Below, piece by piece: positions 1-6,283 of a stretch of DNA of 7,863 nucleotides. Both the position numbers and the translations under genes were made by a program. Within the stretch, counting starts at the first letter, position 1; each line of letters starts with the position of its first letter. The notes beneath the pieces were generated by a model. That model was not told the origin of the DNA. It worked only from the letters and a program-made list of their open reading frames with translations, and searched no databases. This stretch comes from Trebonia sp. (lineage in GTDB: Bacteria; Actinomycetota; Actinomycetes; Streptosporangiales; Streptosporangiaceae), in the NCBI GenBank assembly GCA_030038035.1, contig JASHPP010000794.1, positions 1 through 7,863 on the forward strand, given 5' to 3'.

Positions 1-1
1 C

Positions 2-283
2 GTCCGCCGCACCATCATCCCCGCCCGCGACGACCTCACAGCAGCCCTGGCCGCAACCGAAGCCGCGATCCTCACCCCCGCCGCCCTCGTCCCCCACCGC
101 CCCGGCCGCGTCTGCGCCCGCGCCGTCAAACGGCGCGCCGCAACATACCCGGCCAGAACCAGCACCAGCAACAGCAACCAGCACGTCCGCTACACCATCG
201 CCATCACCACCCCCGGCACAGCCACTCACACCGCCCCCAGCCAGGCAAAACAACCCCAAACCACAACAACCAAGCCGCCTTAA
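2..283 (+). CDS. C-terminal part of a probable IS4-type transposase (cut by window edge)
   Basis: An open frame enters from the left edge and stops at TAA 281-283, giving 93 visible residues with no start in the window. The stretch around residues 30-45, with HRPGRVCARAVKRR followed by a tail rich in Thr, Ser and Gln, resembles the C-terminal end of DDE transposases of the IS4 type found in actinomycetes, where a proline/arginine stretch and a V-K-R motif come after the catalytic core. No catalytic residue lies in the window, so the family call rests on the tail alone. Codons end almost only in C or A, and the coding strand is very rich in C and poor in G and T compared with the genes to the right, which fits a separately acquired element. 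It could instead be the tail of an unrelated protein. Whether the element is intact depends on sequence to the left. Confidence 0.42.
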   Translation, partial: VRRTIIPARDDLTAALAATEAAILTPAALVPHRPGRVCARAVKRRAATYPARTSTSNSNQHVRYTIAITTPGTATHTAPSQAKQPQTTTTKPP

Positions 284-304
284 GTTCCCGGCATTGCAAT
301 AGGC

Positions 305-329
305 TTGGCGCTGGGGGCCCCACCGCCAG
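305..329 (+). terminator. Possible hairpin terminator after the transposase-like gene
   Basis: TTGGCG at 305-310 can pair with CGCCAG at 324-329 (one G-T pair). After a C-C mismatch, TGGG at 312-315 pairs with CCCA at 319-322. The hairpin starts 22 bases after the TAA at 281-283. There is no T-rich run after it, which is common in high-GC actinomycetes but makes the call weak. It could also belong to the terminal repeat of an insertion element. Confidence 0.28.
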
Positions 330-444
330 CCCCGTCCGGGTGACTCCTTTCATCTGCGGCTTGTCTCGGCCCCCTAATGCGGATTCGCGCCTCAGCCGGC
401 CGGGTGGCCAGGACCTGGCGGAGGTCAGCGAACCTGCCCAGGCA

Positions 445-474
445 TGACAGCGCGGCTCCGTGCAGAGGCTGTCA
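445..474. repeat. 7-bp inverted repeat, 16-base loop
   Basis: TGACAGC at 445-451 is the exact reverse complement of GCTGTCA at 468-474. The site lies about 130 bases upstream of the 605 gene. It could be an operator or hairpin in its leader, but no promoter elements were recognised near it, and a 7-bp match may be chance. Confidence 0.25.
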
Positions 475-604
475 GGGGCATATGTGCCATGCTGGGCCTG
501 TCCCGTTACGACCCCGGCATTCCTGACGTCGTTCGAAACCGCGCTTTTCCCCGGATGGCAGGGTGCGCCTGGCGTAGCAGCGCCGGGACAGCAGGAGGGC
601 CGAC

Positions 605-796
605 GTGACGCACCGGAAAGACAAGGCCGAAGAGCAGGCCATTGCCCTGCTGCAGCGCGTGGTGGCCATGTCAGAAGCTGACCGGGACGCTCTGCCCGGC
701 TCGGCGGTCAAGCACGTGAAGCTCGCTATCGCGATCATGCGCAAGCGGCGTAGGCAGGAAGCCCCAGAGGCCACCCGGCCTCCGGTTGACGGCTGA
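605..796 (+). CDS. Small hypothetical protein, 63 residues
   Basis: This is an unrecognised small protein with a well-supported start. GTG at 605 is preceded by AGGAGGG at 593-599, spaced five bases away, one of the strongest ribosome sites in the window. The chain is charged and probably helical: a Lys/Glu-rich N-terminus (residues 2-10), a possible amphipathic helix (residues 11-24, AIALLQRVV), a second one (residues 35-47, VKHVKLAIAIM), a basic cluster KRRRQ (residues 47-51), then a Pro-rich tail. There is no signal peptide, membrane span or metal-binding motif. The gene lies 108 bases upstream of the SARP regulator on the same strand, so the two may share a transcript. A coding-like continuation in another frame begins almost exactly at its stop codon (790-900), so it may be a shortened or frameshifted version of a gene of about 98 codons. 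No function is proposed. Confidence 0.6.
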   Translation: MTHRKDKAEEQAIALLQRVVAMSEADRDALPGSAVKHVKLAIAIMRKRRRQEAPEATRPPVDG

Positions 797-900
797 TCAG
801 GAACTGCAGCGCACTGTCAGGCGGCCCACTGCGGAGGTGCCGGCAGCGGTACGTCCGGGGCATCGCCGTCACCCGCGTCATCTGGGAGGAGACCGGCTAA
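790..900 (+). pseudogene. Coding-like frame without a start codon, possible frameshifted end of the 605 gene
   Basis: After the TGA at 787-789, this frame stays open to TAA 898-900. About 33 of its 36 codons end in G or C, more than the other frames over the same bases. Its end reads RYVRGIAVTRVIWEETG, which looks like real protein. It has no ATG or GTG start; the only candidate is CTG 793. A minus-one shift between 790 and 794 would join it to the 605 gene with no stop in between. Its stop lies four bases before the SARP start, an arrangement usual for translationally coupled genes. It may be the end of a broken gene, the result of a base error, or chance. Confidence 0.27.
884..891 (+). promoter_or_regulatory. 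Ribosome binding site of the SARP regulator, long spacing
   Basis: GGGAGGAG at 884-891 is a strong Shine-Dalgarno match, but it lies 13 bases before ATG 905, longer than the usual 5-9. No in-frame ATG or GTG lies nearer to it (CTG 902 and GTG 911 flank the chosen start). The site is inside the coding-like frame that ends at 900, so ribosomes finishing that frame could restart at 905. Confidence 0.4.
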
Positions 901-904
901 TCTG

Positions 905-3900
905 ATGGCGGTGACGGTTGAGCTGGCCCTGCTGTCGCAGGTTAGTTATGGCAGCCTGGAGATCACCGGCCCCCGGCTGCAAAACCTGCTTGCGCTCCTG
1001 GCCGAGGATCCGCACGCGGGGTGCAGCACTTCCCGGCTGGTGGACGCGCTGTGGCCGGACGAGCGACCCGAGCACCCGTTGAAGGCGCTCCAGGTCGTTG
1101 TGTCACGGGCCCGGGCCCGCCTCGGCGCCGGTGTCATCGTGAGCACGCCGGGTGGATACCGCCTCTCGTTGGGTGACGACCAGATCGATGCCTCCGCGAT
1201 ACTGGTCAGCGCGGACGAGAGTGAGAAGCGGTCCCGGGCCGGGGATCACCTCGGGGCGCTCGGACATGCCGAGGCCGGGCTCGCGCTGTGCGACGGCGCC
1301 GCGGACTGGGAGGCCGGGGACGGCCAGCCGCTGTCGGTCCTGCGTGCGGCCCGGGTTCCTGCCTACCGGTCGCTGCTGCGGGCCCGCGCGCTGGCGCTGT
1401 CACGTCTGGGGCGGCGGGCCGAGGCGGCAGCACCGCTGGGCGAGCTGACCCTGCGGTCCCCGCGGGATGAGGAAGTCCTGGCCGAACTGCTGCGGTGCGA
1501 GGCGGCGACGGCTGGGCCCGCGGCCGCGCTCGCCAGATACGCCGATTACCGGCGGCGGCTGCGCGACGAGCTCGGCAGCGACCCGGGTGCCGCGCTGCAG
1601 GGTGTGCACCAGGAGCTGCTGCAGGCCGGCGTGCCCGTGATCCGCCGCGGTGTCCGGCACGAGCCCAACCCGCTGCTCGGCCGGGACCACGACATCGCCG
1701 CCGTGGCCGGCCTGCTGCGCGGGTCCCGGGTCACGTCGATCGTTGGTACCGGCGGCCTGGGCAAGACCCGGCTGGCGCACGCGGTCAGCAGCCAGGCAGA
1801 GCAGCGCGTCGTGCACGTCGTCGAGCTCGCTGGCGTCGCCGCCGATGGCGATGTCACGGCCGAGGTGGCGTCCGCCCTTGGCGTCGGCGAGGAAGGCGGC
1901 AGCCCGGTCAGCCGCGCCGGCGCACCGCCGCAGCGACCCGCCGGGATCGTGGCCGCCCTGGGTCCGGGTCCTGCGCTGCTGGTGCTGGACAACTGCGAGC
2001 ACGTGGTGCAGGGCGCCGCGGACCTGGTGCGGGTCCTGGTGGCGCTGAGCAAGGACCTGCGCGTGCTTACCACAAGCCGCGCTCCGCTTGGTCTGTCGTC
2101 GGAATCGGTGTACCTGCTGCCCGAGCTGGACCTGGCCACCACGGCCGAGCTTTTCGAGCAGCGGGCACGGGCGGCCCGGCCCGACGCTGACCTGCCCGCG
2201 TCGGCCGTGCGGGAGCTGTGCGGCCGCCTGGACGGGCTGCCGCTCGCCGCGGAACTGGCCGCCGCACGGGTCCGGGTCATGTCGGTGGCCGAGATTGCCA
2301 GCCGCCTCGACGACAGGTTCGCCGTGCTGCGCGGGGGCGCGAGCGACGCGCCGCAACGACACCGGACGCTGCACGCCGTCATCGACTGGAGCTGGAACCT
2401 CCTCGACCCGGCCGGGCAGGCAGCTATGCGCGCCCTGTCGGTGTTCCCCGGCGGCTTCACCGCCGGCGCCGCCAGGCACCTGCTCGGCGACAGCATCCTG
2501 CCGGTCCTTGAGCCGCTCGCCGGTCAGTCGCTGCTCAAGGTCGTCGACACCGCCTCGGGCACCCGCTACCGCATGCTGGAAACCGTCCGGGAGTTCGCCG
2601 CGGCGCGCCGGGAGGACGCGGGCGAGACCGATCGCGTCACCGGCCGGTTCCTGGACTGGGCCCGCGGCTTCGGCGTCGCGCACCACGGCTCGGTGCTCGC
2701 CCGCGACGACCTCGCTGCTTTTGAGCTGGTCAGGAGTGAGCAGGACAACCTGGTCCAGGCCTTGCGGCACGGGCTCGACCGCAGGGACGCGGGAACGGTC
2801 GCTGCGGTGTCGGCGGTGCTGGGCGCGCTGTGGGTGGCCGAGTCGAGCTTCGGCCGCCTGACTGCCCTGGCCGGGGACACGGCCCGGATTCTGCCGCCGT
2901 TCCGGCCCGAACCCGCCCTCGTCGAGGCAACCCGGACCAGCCTGGTCCTGGGCGCGATGAGCGGGTTGCTGCTGCGGGGGCCAAGCCCGGCGCGGTTCCT
3001 GGTGGGCCTGCGGCGGCTGCCGCCCGCTCCGCCGGACACCTTCGCGCGGGCCGCGCAGGCCGTGCTGAACGCGCTGCATGGGCCGCCCGAGGCGGACCTC
3101 GCAGCCATGCAGGCGCTGGCCGATAGCGACCAGCCGCTGATCGCGGGCATGGCCAGCTACGTGGCCAGCTACATGTGGGAGGAGGCGGGCGACCTGGACG
3201 GCGCGCTTGCGGCGGCGCGGCGGTCGCTCGCCGCCGTCGAGCGCCGTGGCAGTGCGTGGCTCCGGACCGCCGCGCATGCCCGGATCGGCGAACTGTGCCT
3301 CCAAGCTGACGAGGCCGGTTCGTGCGACGAGGCGCTGCATCACCTGACCGCGGCGCTGTCGGTGCTCGAGGCGTTCGGGGCGTGGTCCACCGCGGACCGG
3401 GTGCGCGAGGCAATCGTGGCAGCCAACCTGCAGCTGGGCGCCTACGACGAGGCGGAACGCGAGCTGAAGCTGACAACGCCGCACGGCGCGGACGAGCCCT
3501 GGGATATGCCGATGTTCGACACCGTGATGCGCGCCGAGATCGCGCTCGGCCGCGGCGACGTCGATACCGGCCTGCACCTGTTGCGCACTGCCGCGGCGAC
3601 ATTGCGGGACGCGCAGCGCCCCGGGCCCGGCGGGGACCTGTCCAGCGTGGATCCCTGGGCACTGCAGATTCAGGCCACGACCGTGGTCGTCCACGCGCAC
3701 CACGGCCGACTCGGCCTGGTTGCGGAGATCACCGGGGCGCTGCCCGCCGCGCTGTCAGCGCTGACCACGGACCCGGGGCCGCCGTCTGGAACGCTGGCCG
3801 CCTCCGATGGCCTCGCCGTCTGCGGCTCACTGCTGCTGGCCCTGGCAATGACCGACATCGACCAGGGCCAGCGCGCGGCGGACGCCGGCTTGGCGAAGTC

Positions 3901-4111
3901 GGGAGCCAGGATGATCGCGCTGGCCGAGCGCTTCGGCCTCAAGAACGGGCTCCAGCCGGCCATGTCCGCCGCGCGCGCCCGGCAGGCTGCACAAGACGCC
4001 GACGGGCCGGCCTACGCCGGCGCCGTGTCGTCGTACGCGGGCCTGGACCCGCAACGCCTGCGCGCCGCCGCCCGCGCCGCGCTTGCGGCGCGGGCGGCGG
4101 TCGGCGGTTGA
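905..4111 (+). CDS. SARP-family transcriptional regulator with BTAD, STAND/NB-ARC ATPase and helical repeats
   Basis: A large AfsR-like activator of 1068 residues. SARP proteins activate pathway genes by binding tandem direct repeats, and the ATPase and repeat regions gate this activity. Residues 1-90 form an OmpR-type winged helix (STSRLVDALWPDE at 41-53, then VVSRARARLG and GGYRLSL). Residues 93-240 match the bacterial transcriptional activator domain (YADYRRRLRDELGSDPG). Residues 256-480 are the NTPase: Walker A GTGGLGKT (281-288), Walker B LLVLDNCEH (358-366), the sensor-like TTSR (389-392) and GLPLA (444-448). The stretch RHRTLHAVIDWSWNLLD (485-501) and the region up to the YRMLETVREFAA motif (555-566) are the conserved helical part after the NTPase. 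From about 600 to the end the protein is Ala/Leu/Arg-rich helix, probably degenerate TPRs (for example residues 762-782 and 841-856). There is no C-terminal LuxR helix-turn-helix, which excludes a LAL regulator. All key nucleotide-binding residues are present. Its neighbour is a convergent ABC exporter operon whose upstream region carries SARP-like repeats. Confidence 0.93.
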   Translation: MAVTVELALLSQVSYGSLEITGPRLQNLLALLAEDPHAGCSTSRLVDALWPDERPEHPLKALQVVVSRARARLGAGVIVSTPGGYRLSLGDDQIDASAILVSADESEKRSRAGDHLGALGHAEAGLALCDGAADWEAGDGQPLSVLRAARVPAYRSLLRARALALSRLGRRAEAAAPLGELTLRSPRDEEVLAELLRCEAATAGPAAALARYADYRRRLRDELGSDPGAALQGVHQELLQAGVPVIRRGVRHEPNPLLGRDHDIAAVAGLLRGSRVTSIVGTGGLGKTRLAHAVSSQAEQRVVHVVELAGVAADGDVTAEVASALGVGEEGGSPVSRAGAPPQRPAGIVAALGPGPALLVLDNCEHVVQGAADLVRVLVALSKDLRVLTTSRAPLGLSSESVYLLPELDLATTAELFEQRARAARPDADLPASAVRELCGRLDGLPLAAELAAARVRVMSVAEIASRLDDRFAVLRGGASDAPQRHRTLHAVIDWSWNLLDPAGQAAMRALSVFPGGFTAGAARHLLGDSILPVLEPLAGQSLLKVVDTASGTRYRMLETVREFAAARREDAGETDRVTGRFLDWARGFGVAHHGSVLARDDLAAFELVRSEQDNLVQALRHGLDRRDAGTVAAVSAVLGALWVAESSFGRLTALAGDTARILPPFRPEPALVEATRTSLVLGAMSGLLLRGPSPARFLVGLRRLPPAPPDTFARAAQAVLNALHGPPEADLAAMQALADSDQPLIAGMASYVASYMWEEAGDLDGALAAARRSLAAVERRGSAWLRTAAHARIGELCLQADEAGSCDEALHHLTAALSVLEAFGAWSTADRVREAIVAANLQLGAYDEAERELKLTTPHGADEPWDMPMFDTVMRAEIALGRGDVDTGLHLLRTAAATLRDAQRPGPGGDLSSVDPWALQIQATTVVVHAHHGRLGLVAEITGALPAALSALTTDPGPPSGTLAASDGLAVCGSLLLALAMTDIDQGQRAADAGLAKSGARMIALAERFGLKNGLQPAMSAARARQAAQDADGPAYAGAVSSYAGLDPQRLRAAARAALAARAAVGG
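4065..4100. terminator. Perfect 16-bp GC-only stem-loop at the 3' end of the SARP gene, probable terminator
   Basis: The 16 bases CCGCCGCCCGCGCCGC at 4065-4080 are the exact reverse complement of 4085-4100, with loop GCTT at 4081-4084. All 32 paired bases are G or C, and one G-T pair can be added outside. The arms encode the Ala/Arg-rich end of the regulator, so the stem lies inside the coding sequence and ends nine bases before its stop codon. The symmetry means it forms in transcripts from either strand. It is well placed to stop or protect the 3' end of the SARP mRNA and to block read-through from the convergent exporter operon. There is no T-run, so it is not a classical intrinsic terminator. 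Confidence 0.5.
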
Positions 4112-4156
4112 GTTCCCCCCGGAACAGGACCCGCGCCCGGCACATCGCTATGCGAT
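4112..4156. repeat. Two short hairpins in the convergent junction
   Basis: Immediately after the SARP stop, GTTCC (4112-4116) pairs with GGAAC (4121-4125) around a CCCC loop. ATCGC (4144-4148) pairs with GCGAT (4152-4156) around TAT and spans the permease stop codon. Each stem is only five base pairs. Together with the 4065-4100 stem, they may help end the convergent transcripts. Alone they could be chance. Confidence 0.3.
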
Positions 4157-4909
4157 CTTGCGGTGGTAGGTGACGATGGCGAGCGCGTACGCGACGACGA
4201 GGATGCCGAGGCACCAGGCGAGGCCGGTCCAGATGCTGGTGCCGGCCGGCTGCTGAGCGAGCAGGTCGCGGACCGTGTTGACGATGGAGGTCACGGGCTG
4301 GTTGTCGGCGAAGGCGCGTACCGGCCCGGGCATGGTGCTTGTGGGCACGAATGCCGAGCTGATGAACGGCAGGAAGATGAGCGGGTAGGAGAACGCGCCC
4401 GCGCCGTCCACGGACTTAGCGGACAGGCCGGGGATGACGGCGATCCACGTCAGCGCCAGGGTGAACAGGAACAGGATGCCGGCGACCGCGAGCCACGCCA
4501 GCGCTCCCGCCCCCGAGCGGAAGCCCATGGCGACAGCGACGAGCACGACGACCACGAGCGAGATCAGGTTGGCGGCCAGCGAGGTCAGCACGTGCGACCA
4601 CAGCGCGGACGACCGGGCGATCGGCATGGATTGGAACCGCTGGAAGATGCCGCCCTGCATGTCCGTGAAGAGCCGGAGCGCGGTGTAGGAGATGCCTGAG
4701 GCGATCGTGATAAGCAGGATCCCGGGCAGCAGGTAGGTCACATACGCTTGCGGCCCGTGTTTGATGGCGCCGCCGAACACGTAGACGAACAGCAGCAGCA
4801 AGGCGATCGGCATGACGGCGGTCGTGATGATCGTGTCCGGGCTGCGCGCGATGTGGCGCATGGACCGTCCAAGCAGGACGGCGGTGTCGCCGAAGAAATG
4901 CGTGTTCAT
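4148..4909 (-). CDS. ABC-2 type transporter permease, DrrB-like
   Basis: This is the membrane subunit of an ABC exporter in the cytoplasmic membrane, 253 residues, normal for the family. Six hydrophobic segments are visible at about residues 26-46, 58-76, 108-130, 136-160, 171-190 and 228-247. The stretch LLPGILLITIASG (60-72), followed by the amphipathic part ending in FQRFQSMPIARS (89-100), is the hallmark of ABC-2 permeases such as the daunorubicin exporter subunit DrrB. ATG 4909 is preceded by AGGGA (4916-4920 on this strand) at a spacing of six bases; AGGAGG further up lies within the end of the ATPase gene. Only nine bases separate it from the ATPase stop, so the two are one operon and form one transporter. 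The substrate cannot be told from sequence. DrrAB-type pairs usually export drugs or lipids and often accompany biosynthetic or resistance loci. The gene converges on the SARP regulator with 36 bases between the stops. Confidence 0.9.
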   Translation of the reverse strand: MNTHFFGDTAVLLGRSMRHIARSPDTIITTAVMPIALLLLFVYVFGGAIKHGPQAYVTYLLPGILLITIASGISYTALRLFTDMQGGIFQRFQSMPIARSSALWSHVLTSLAANLISLVVVVLVAVAMGFRSGAGALAWLAVAGILFLFTLALTWIAVIPGLSAKSVDGAGAFSYPLIFLPFISSAFVPTSTMPGPVRAFADNQPVTSIVNTVRDLLAQQPAGTSIWTGLAWCLGILVVAYALAIVTYHRKIA

Positions 4910-4918
4910 CGTTGTTCC

Positions 4919-5743
4919 CTAGCCTCCTGTGCGGCCGACGCCGGCCCCGCTGTCGCTGCCGCCGTTACGGCCGTCGCCGGTGATGGCGAGGAAGATGTCC
5001 TCAAGCGTCGGCTGTTTCTCGACGTACTCGACCTTGGCAGGAGGGAAGAGCTGCTTCAGTTCGGTGAGAGTGCCGTTGGCGATGATCCGACCCTGGTGCA
5101 GGATCGCGATCCGGTCGGCAAGGTGTTCGGCCTCGTCCAGGTACTGCGTGGTGAGCAGCACCGTCGCACCGCGCCCGGCGAGTTCCCTGACGGCCTGCCA
5201 CACCTCAAGGCGCGCCTGGGGATCGAGCCCGGTCGTCGGCTCGTCCAGGAACACCACCGGCGGGTTCCCGGTGAGGCTCATCGCGACGTCCAGGCGGCGG
5301 CGCATGCCCCCGGAATACGTCGACACCCGTCGCTGCGCAGCGTCGGTGAGCTGGAAGCGGGCCAGCAGGCCATCCGCGATCTGGCCGGCGCCCTTCAGGT
5401 GCCGCAGCCGCGCCGCGAGCACCAGGTTCTCCCGCCCGGTGAGGATCTCGTCCACCGCCGTGAACTGCCCGGTGAGGCTGATGGACTCCCGCACCTGCGC
5501 ACCCTGCGTGGCGACGTCGAAGCCGTTGACAGTGGCCGTCCCCGCGTCGGGCTTGAGCAGCGTCGACAGGATATTCACGACCGTGGTTTTTCCCGCGCCG
5601 TTGGAGCCGAGCAGGGCGAAGATACTGCCCCGCGCCACGTCGAAGTCGACGCCGCGCAGCGCGCGCAGCTTTTTGTATGACTTCTCCAGGCCCTGTACGT
5701 GGATCGCCTGGGCCGGTTGTGCTGTCATCGGTTGTGCCGCCAT
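4919..5743 (-). CDS. ABC transporter ATP-binding protein, DrrA-like
   Basis: The cytoplasmic ATPase that powers the exporter with the downstream permease. The 274 residues show Walker A GSNGAGKT (46-53), Q-loop Gln93, signature YSGGM (143-147), Walker B VVFLDE (163-168) and D-loop GLDP (172-175). The switch position usually held by His is Gln200 in TTQYLDEAE, as is common in DrrA-type ATPases. The C-terminal motif TLEDIFLAITG (246-256) is also typical of that group, and a Gly-rich tail follows. I chose ATG 5743: GAAGGG lies seven bases upstream and the next residues lead straight into the ABC fold. The frame is open further up to GTG 5800, but that adds 19 residues with no family likeness and no ribosome site, and it would run almost into the 5808-5840 repeats. 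It is the first gene of the operon. The substrate is unknown. Confidence 0.93.
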   Translation of the reverse strand: MAAQPMTAQPAQAIHVQGLEKSYKKLRALRGVDFDVARGSIFALLGSNGAGKTTVVNILSTLLKPDAGTATVNGFDVATQGAQVRESISLTGQFTAVDEILTGRENLVLAARLRHLKGAGQIADGLLARFQLTDAAQRRVSTYSGGMRRRLDVAMSLTGNPPVVFLDEPTTGLDPQARLEVWQAVRELAGRGATVLLTTQYLDEAEHLADRIAILHQGRIIANGTLTELKQLFPPAKVEYVEKQPTLEDIFLAITGDGRNGGSDSGAGVGRTGG

Positions 5744-5807
5744 CAGGATGCCCTTCACTTCCGGTGCGGCCTGGCGGCCACGACCACGTCGAAGGTGCAC
5801 GCACCGG

Positions 5808-5840
5808 GATTCACCCCGGTTTCACGGCGGTTTCACTCGC
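5808..5840. promoter_or_regulatory. Three tandem 11-bp repeats upstream of the exporter operon, candidate SARP/PhoP-type operator
   Basis: The units are GATTCACCCCG (5808-5818), GTTTCACGGCG (5819-5829) and GTTTCACTCGC (5830-5840). TTCAC begins at 5810, 5821 and 5832, an exact 11-bp pitch, and the last two units share the octamer GGTTTCAC. One repeat per helical turn is how OmpR-type activators (SARPs, PhoP) bind, and TTCAC resembles the core of the Streptomyces PHO box. On the strand of the exporter the units read GTGAA. The site ends 64 bases before ATG 5743. No clear -10 hexamer follows it, which fits a promoter that depends on an activator. Which protein binds is inference. Confidence 0.5.
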
Positions 5841-5855
5841 TGGCGCGGGTGCTCG

Positions 5856-5893
5856 GCCAGCCCAGTTACCCGCCTTCGCCTAAGCGGGCTGGC
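5856..5893 (-). terminator. Probable hairpin terminator of the toxin-antitoxin operon
   Basis: GCCAGCCC at 5856-5863 is the exact reverse complement of GGGCTGGC at 5886-5893, an 8-bp stem with a 22-base loop, starting ten bases after the Doc stop codon. Within the loop CCCGC (5869-5873) could instead pair with GCGGG (5884-5888). A third arm, GCTGGC at 5839-5844, also complements 5856-5861. There is no T-run. The position between the toxin gene and the exporter operator suits a terminator that insulates the two operons. Confidence 0.38.
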
Positions 5894-5902
5894 GCTGTCG
5901 CG

Positions 5903-6283
5903 TCACCCGCGGGGCTGAGTGGTGCGCTGGAGGACGGCCGCGATGTCGTCGACAGTGTCGAGTTGCCCGGCGGCGACGCTCATCACCAGGTAGTAGGCCT
6001 CGTCGTTGGTCATGGTTAGCCGGCGGCCGTTGAGGCCGTAGAAGGCGATGACGGCGGCCAGGGCGAGCCGCTTGTTGCCGTCGATGAGCGCGTGGTTGCG
6101 GGCGATGGAATGCAGCAGGGCGGCGGCCTTGGCGTCCAGGTCCGGGTAGGCGTCCTTGCCGAACGCGGTCGCCCGGGGGCGGGCCAGCGCCGCTTCCAGC
6201 AGCCCGTAGTCGCGCACGGCGTAGCCAGGCCCGAGAGTCCGCTCCGCGACGTGCAGCAGTTCGGGCAGCGTCAGGTAGATCAC
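5903..6283 (-). CDS. doc: Doc-type Fic-family toxin
   Basis: The toxin of a type II toxin-antitoxin pair. Doc proteins are small Fic-fold enzymes; the phage P1 member phosphorylates elongation factor EF-Tu and stops translation. The length, 126 residues, equals that usual for Doc. The active-site loop is HALIDGNKR at residues 64-72: His64, acidic Asp68, then Gly69-Asn70-Lys71-Arg72. Lys71 is where AMP-transferring Fic enzymes have Gly, which is the Doc-type form. Leu66 replaces the usual Phe. Helices before (YAVRDYGLLEAALARP, residues 21-36) and after (AYYLVMSVAAG) fit the family. The GTG start at 6283 overlaps the antitoxin stop as GTGA, so the two are translationally coupled. The catalytic residues look intact, so the toxin is probably active. 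That it targets EF-Tu is carried over from the family and not shown here. Confidence 0.9.
   Translation of the reverse strand: MIYLTLPELLHVAERTLGPGYAVRDYGLLEAALARPRATAFGKDAYPDLDAKAAALLHSIARNHALIDGNKRLALAAVIAFYGLNGRRLTMTNDEAYYLVMSVAAGQLDTVDDIAAVLQRTTQPRG

Larger units (their letters stand above)
284..604. other. 321-bp stretch without a supported gene
   Basis: I see no open frame here with a ribosome site and coding-like codon use on either strand. It contains the GC-rich hairpin at 305-329, a 7-bp inverted repeat at 445-474, and at its right end the ribosome site for the 605 gene. It lies between the probable transposase tail and the small gene, so the right end of an insertion element may fall inside it, but I could not find its partner end. 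Confidence 0.5.

Noticed and set aside
286..522. The 9-bp word CCCGGCATT occurs at 287-295 and again at 514-522
   Set aside because: It is too short and GC-rich to count as an insertion target duplication, and no matching element ends were found.
472..774. A 100-codon minus-strand open frame opposite the 605 gene
   Set aside because: It has a biased Arg/Ser/Cys composition and no ribosome site. The plus-strand gene has an almost ideal AGGAGG and is preferred.
1400..3703. A 767-codon open frame on the minus strand, antisense to the SARP gene
   Set aside because: Long antisense frames are common opposite GC-rich genes because stop codons are rare. The residue mix is biased (Gln, Arg, Gly, His), there are no domains, and the plus strand holds a full set of SARP and NTPase motifs.
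4163..5680. Long plus-strand open frames opposite the ABC exporter genes (4163-4699 and 4748-5680)
   Set aside because: They are antisense shadows. The minus-strand frames show clear ABC motifs, and the plus-strand products have no recognisable fold.
5744..5800. A 19-residue N-terminal extension of the exporter ATPase from GTG 5800
   Set aside because: It has no ribosome site and no family likeness. ATG 5743 has GAAGGG at good spacing, and the longer start would leave only seven bases after the operator-like repeats.
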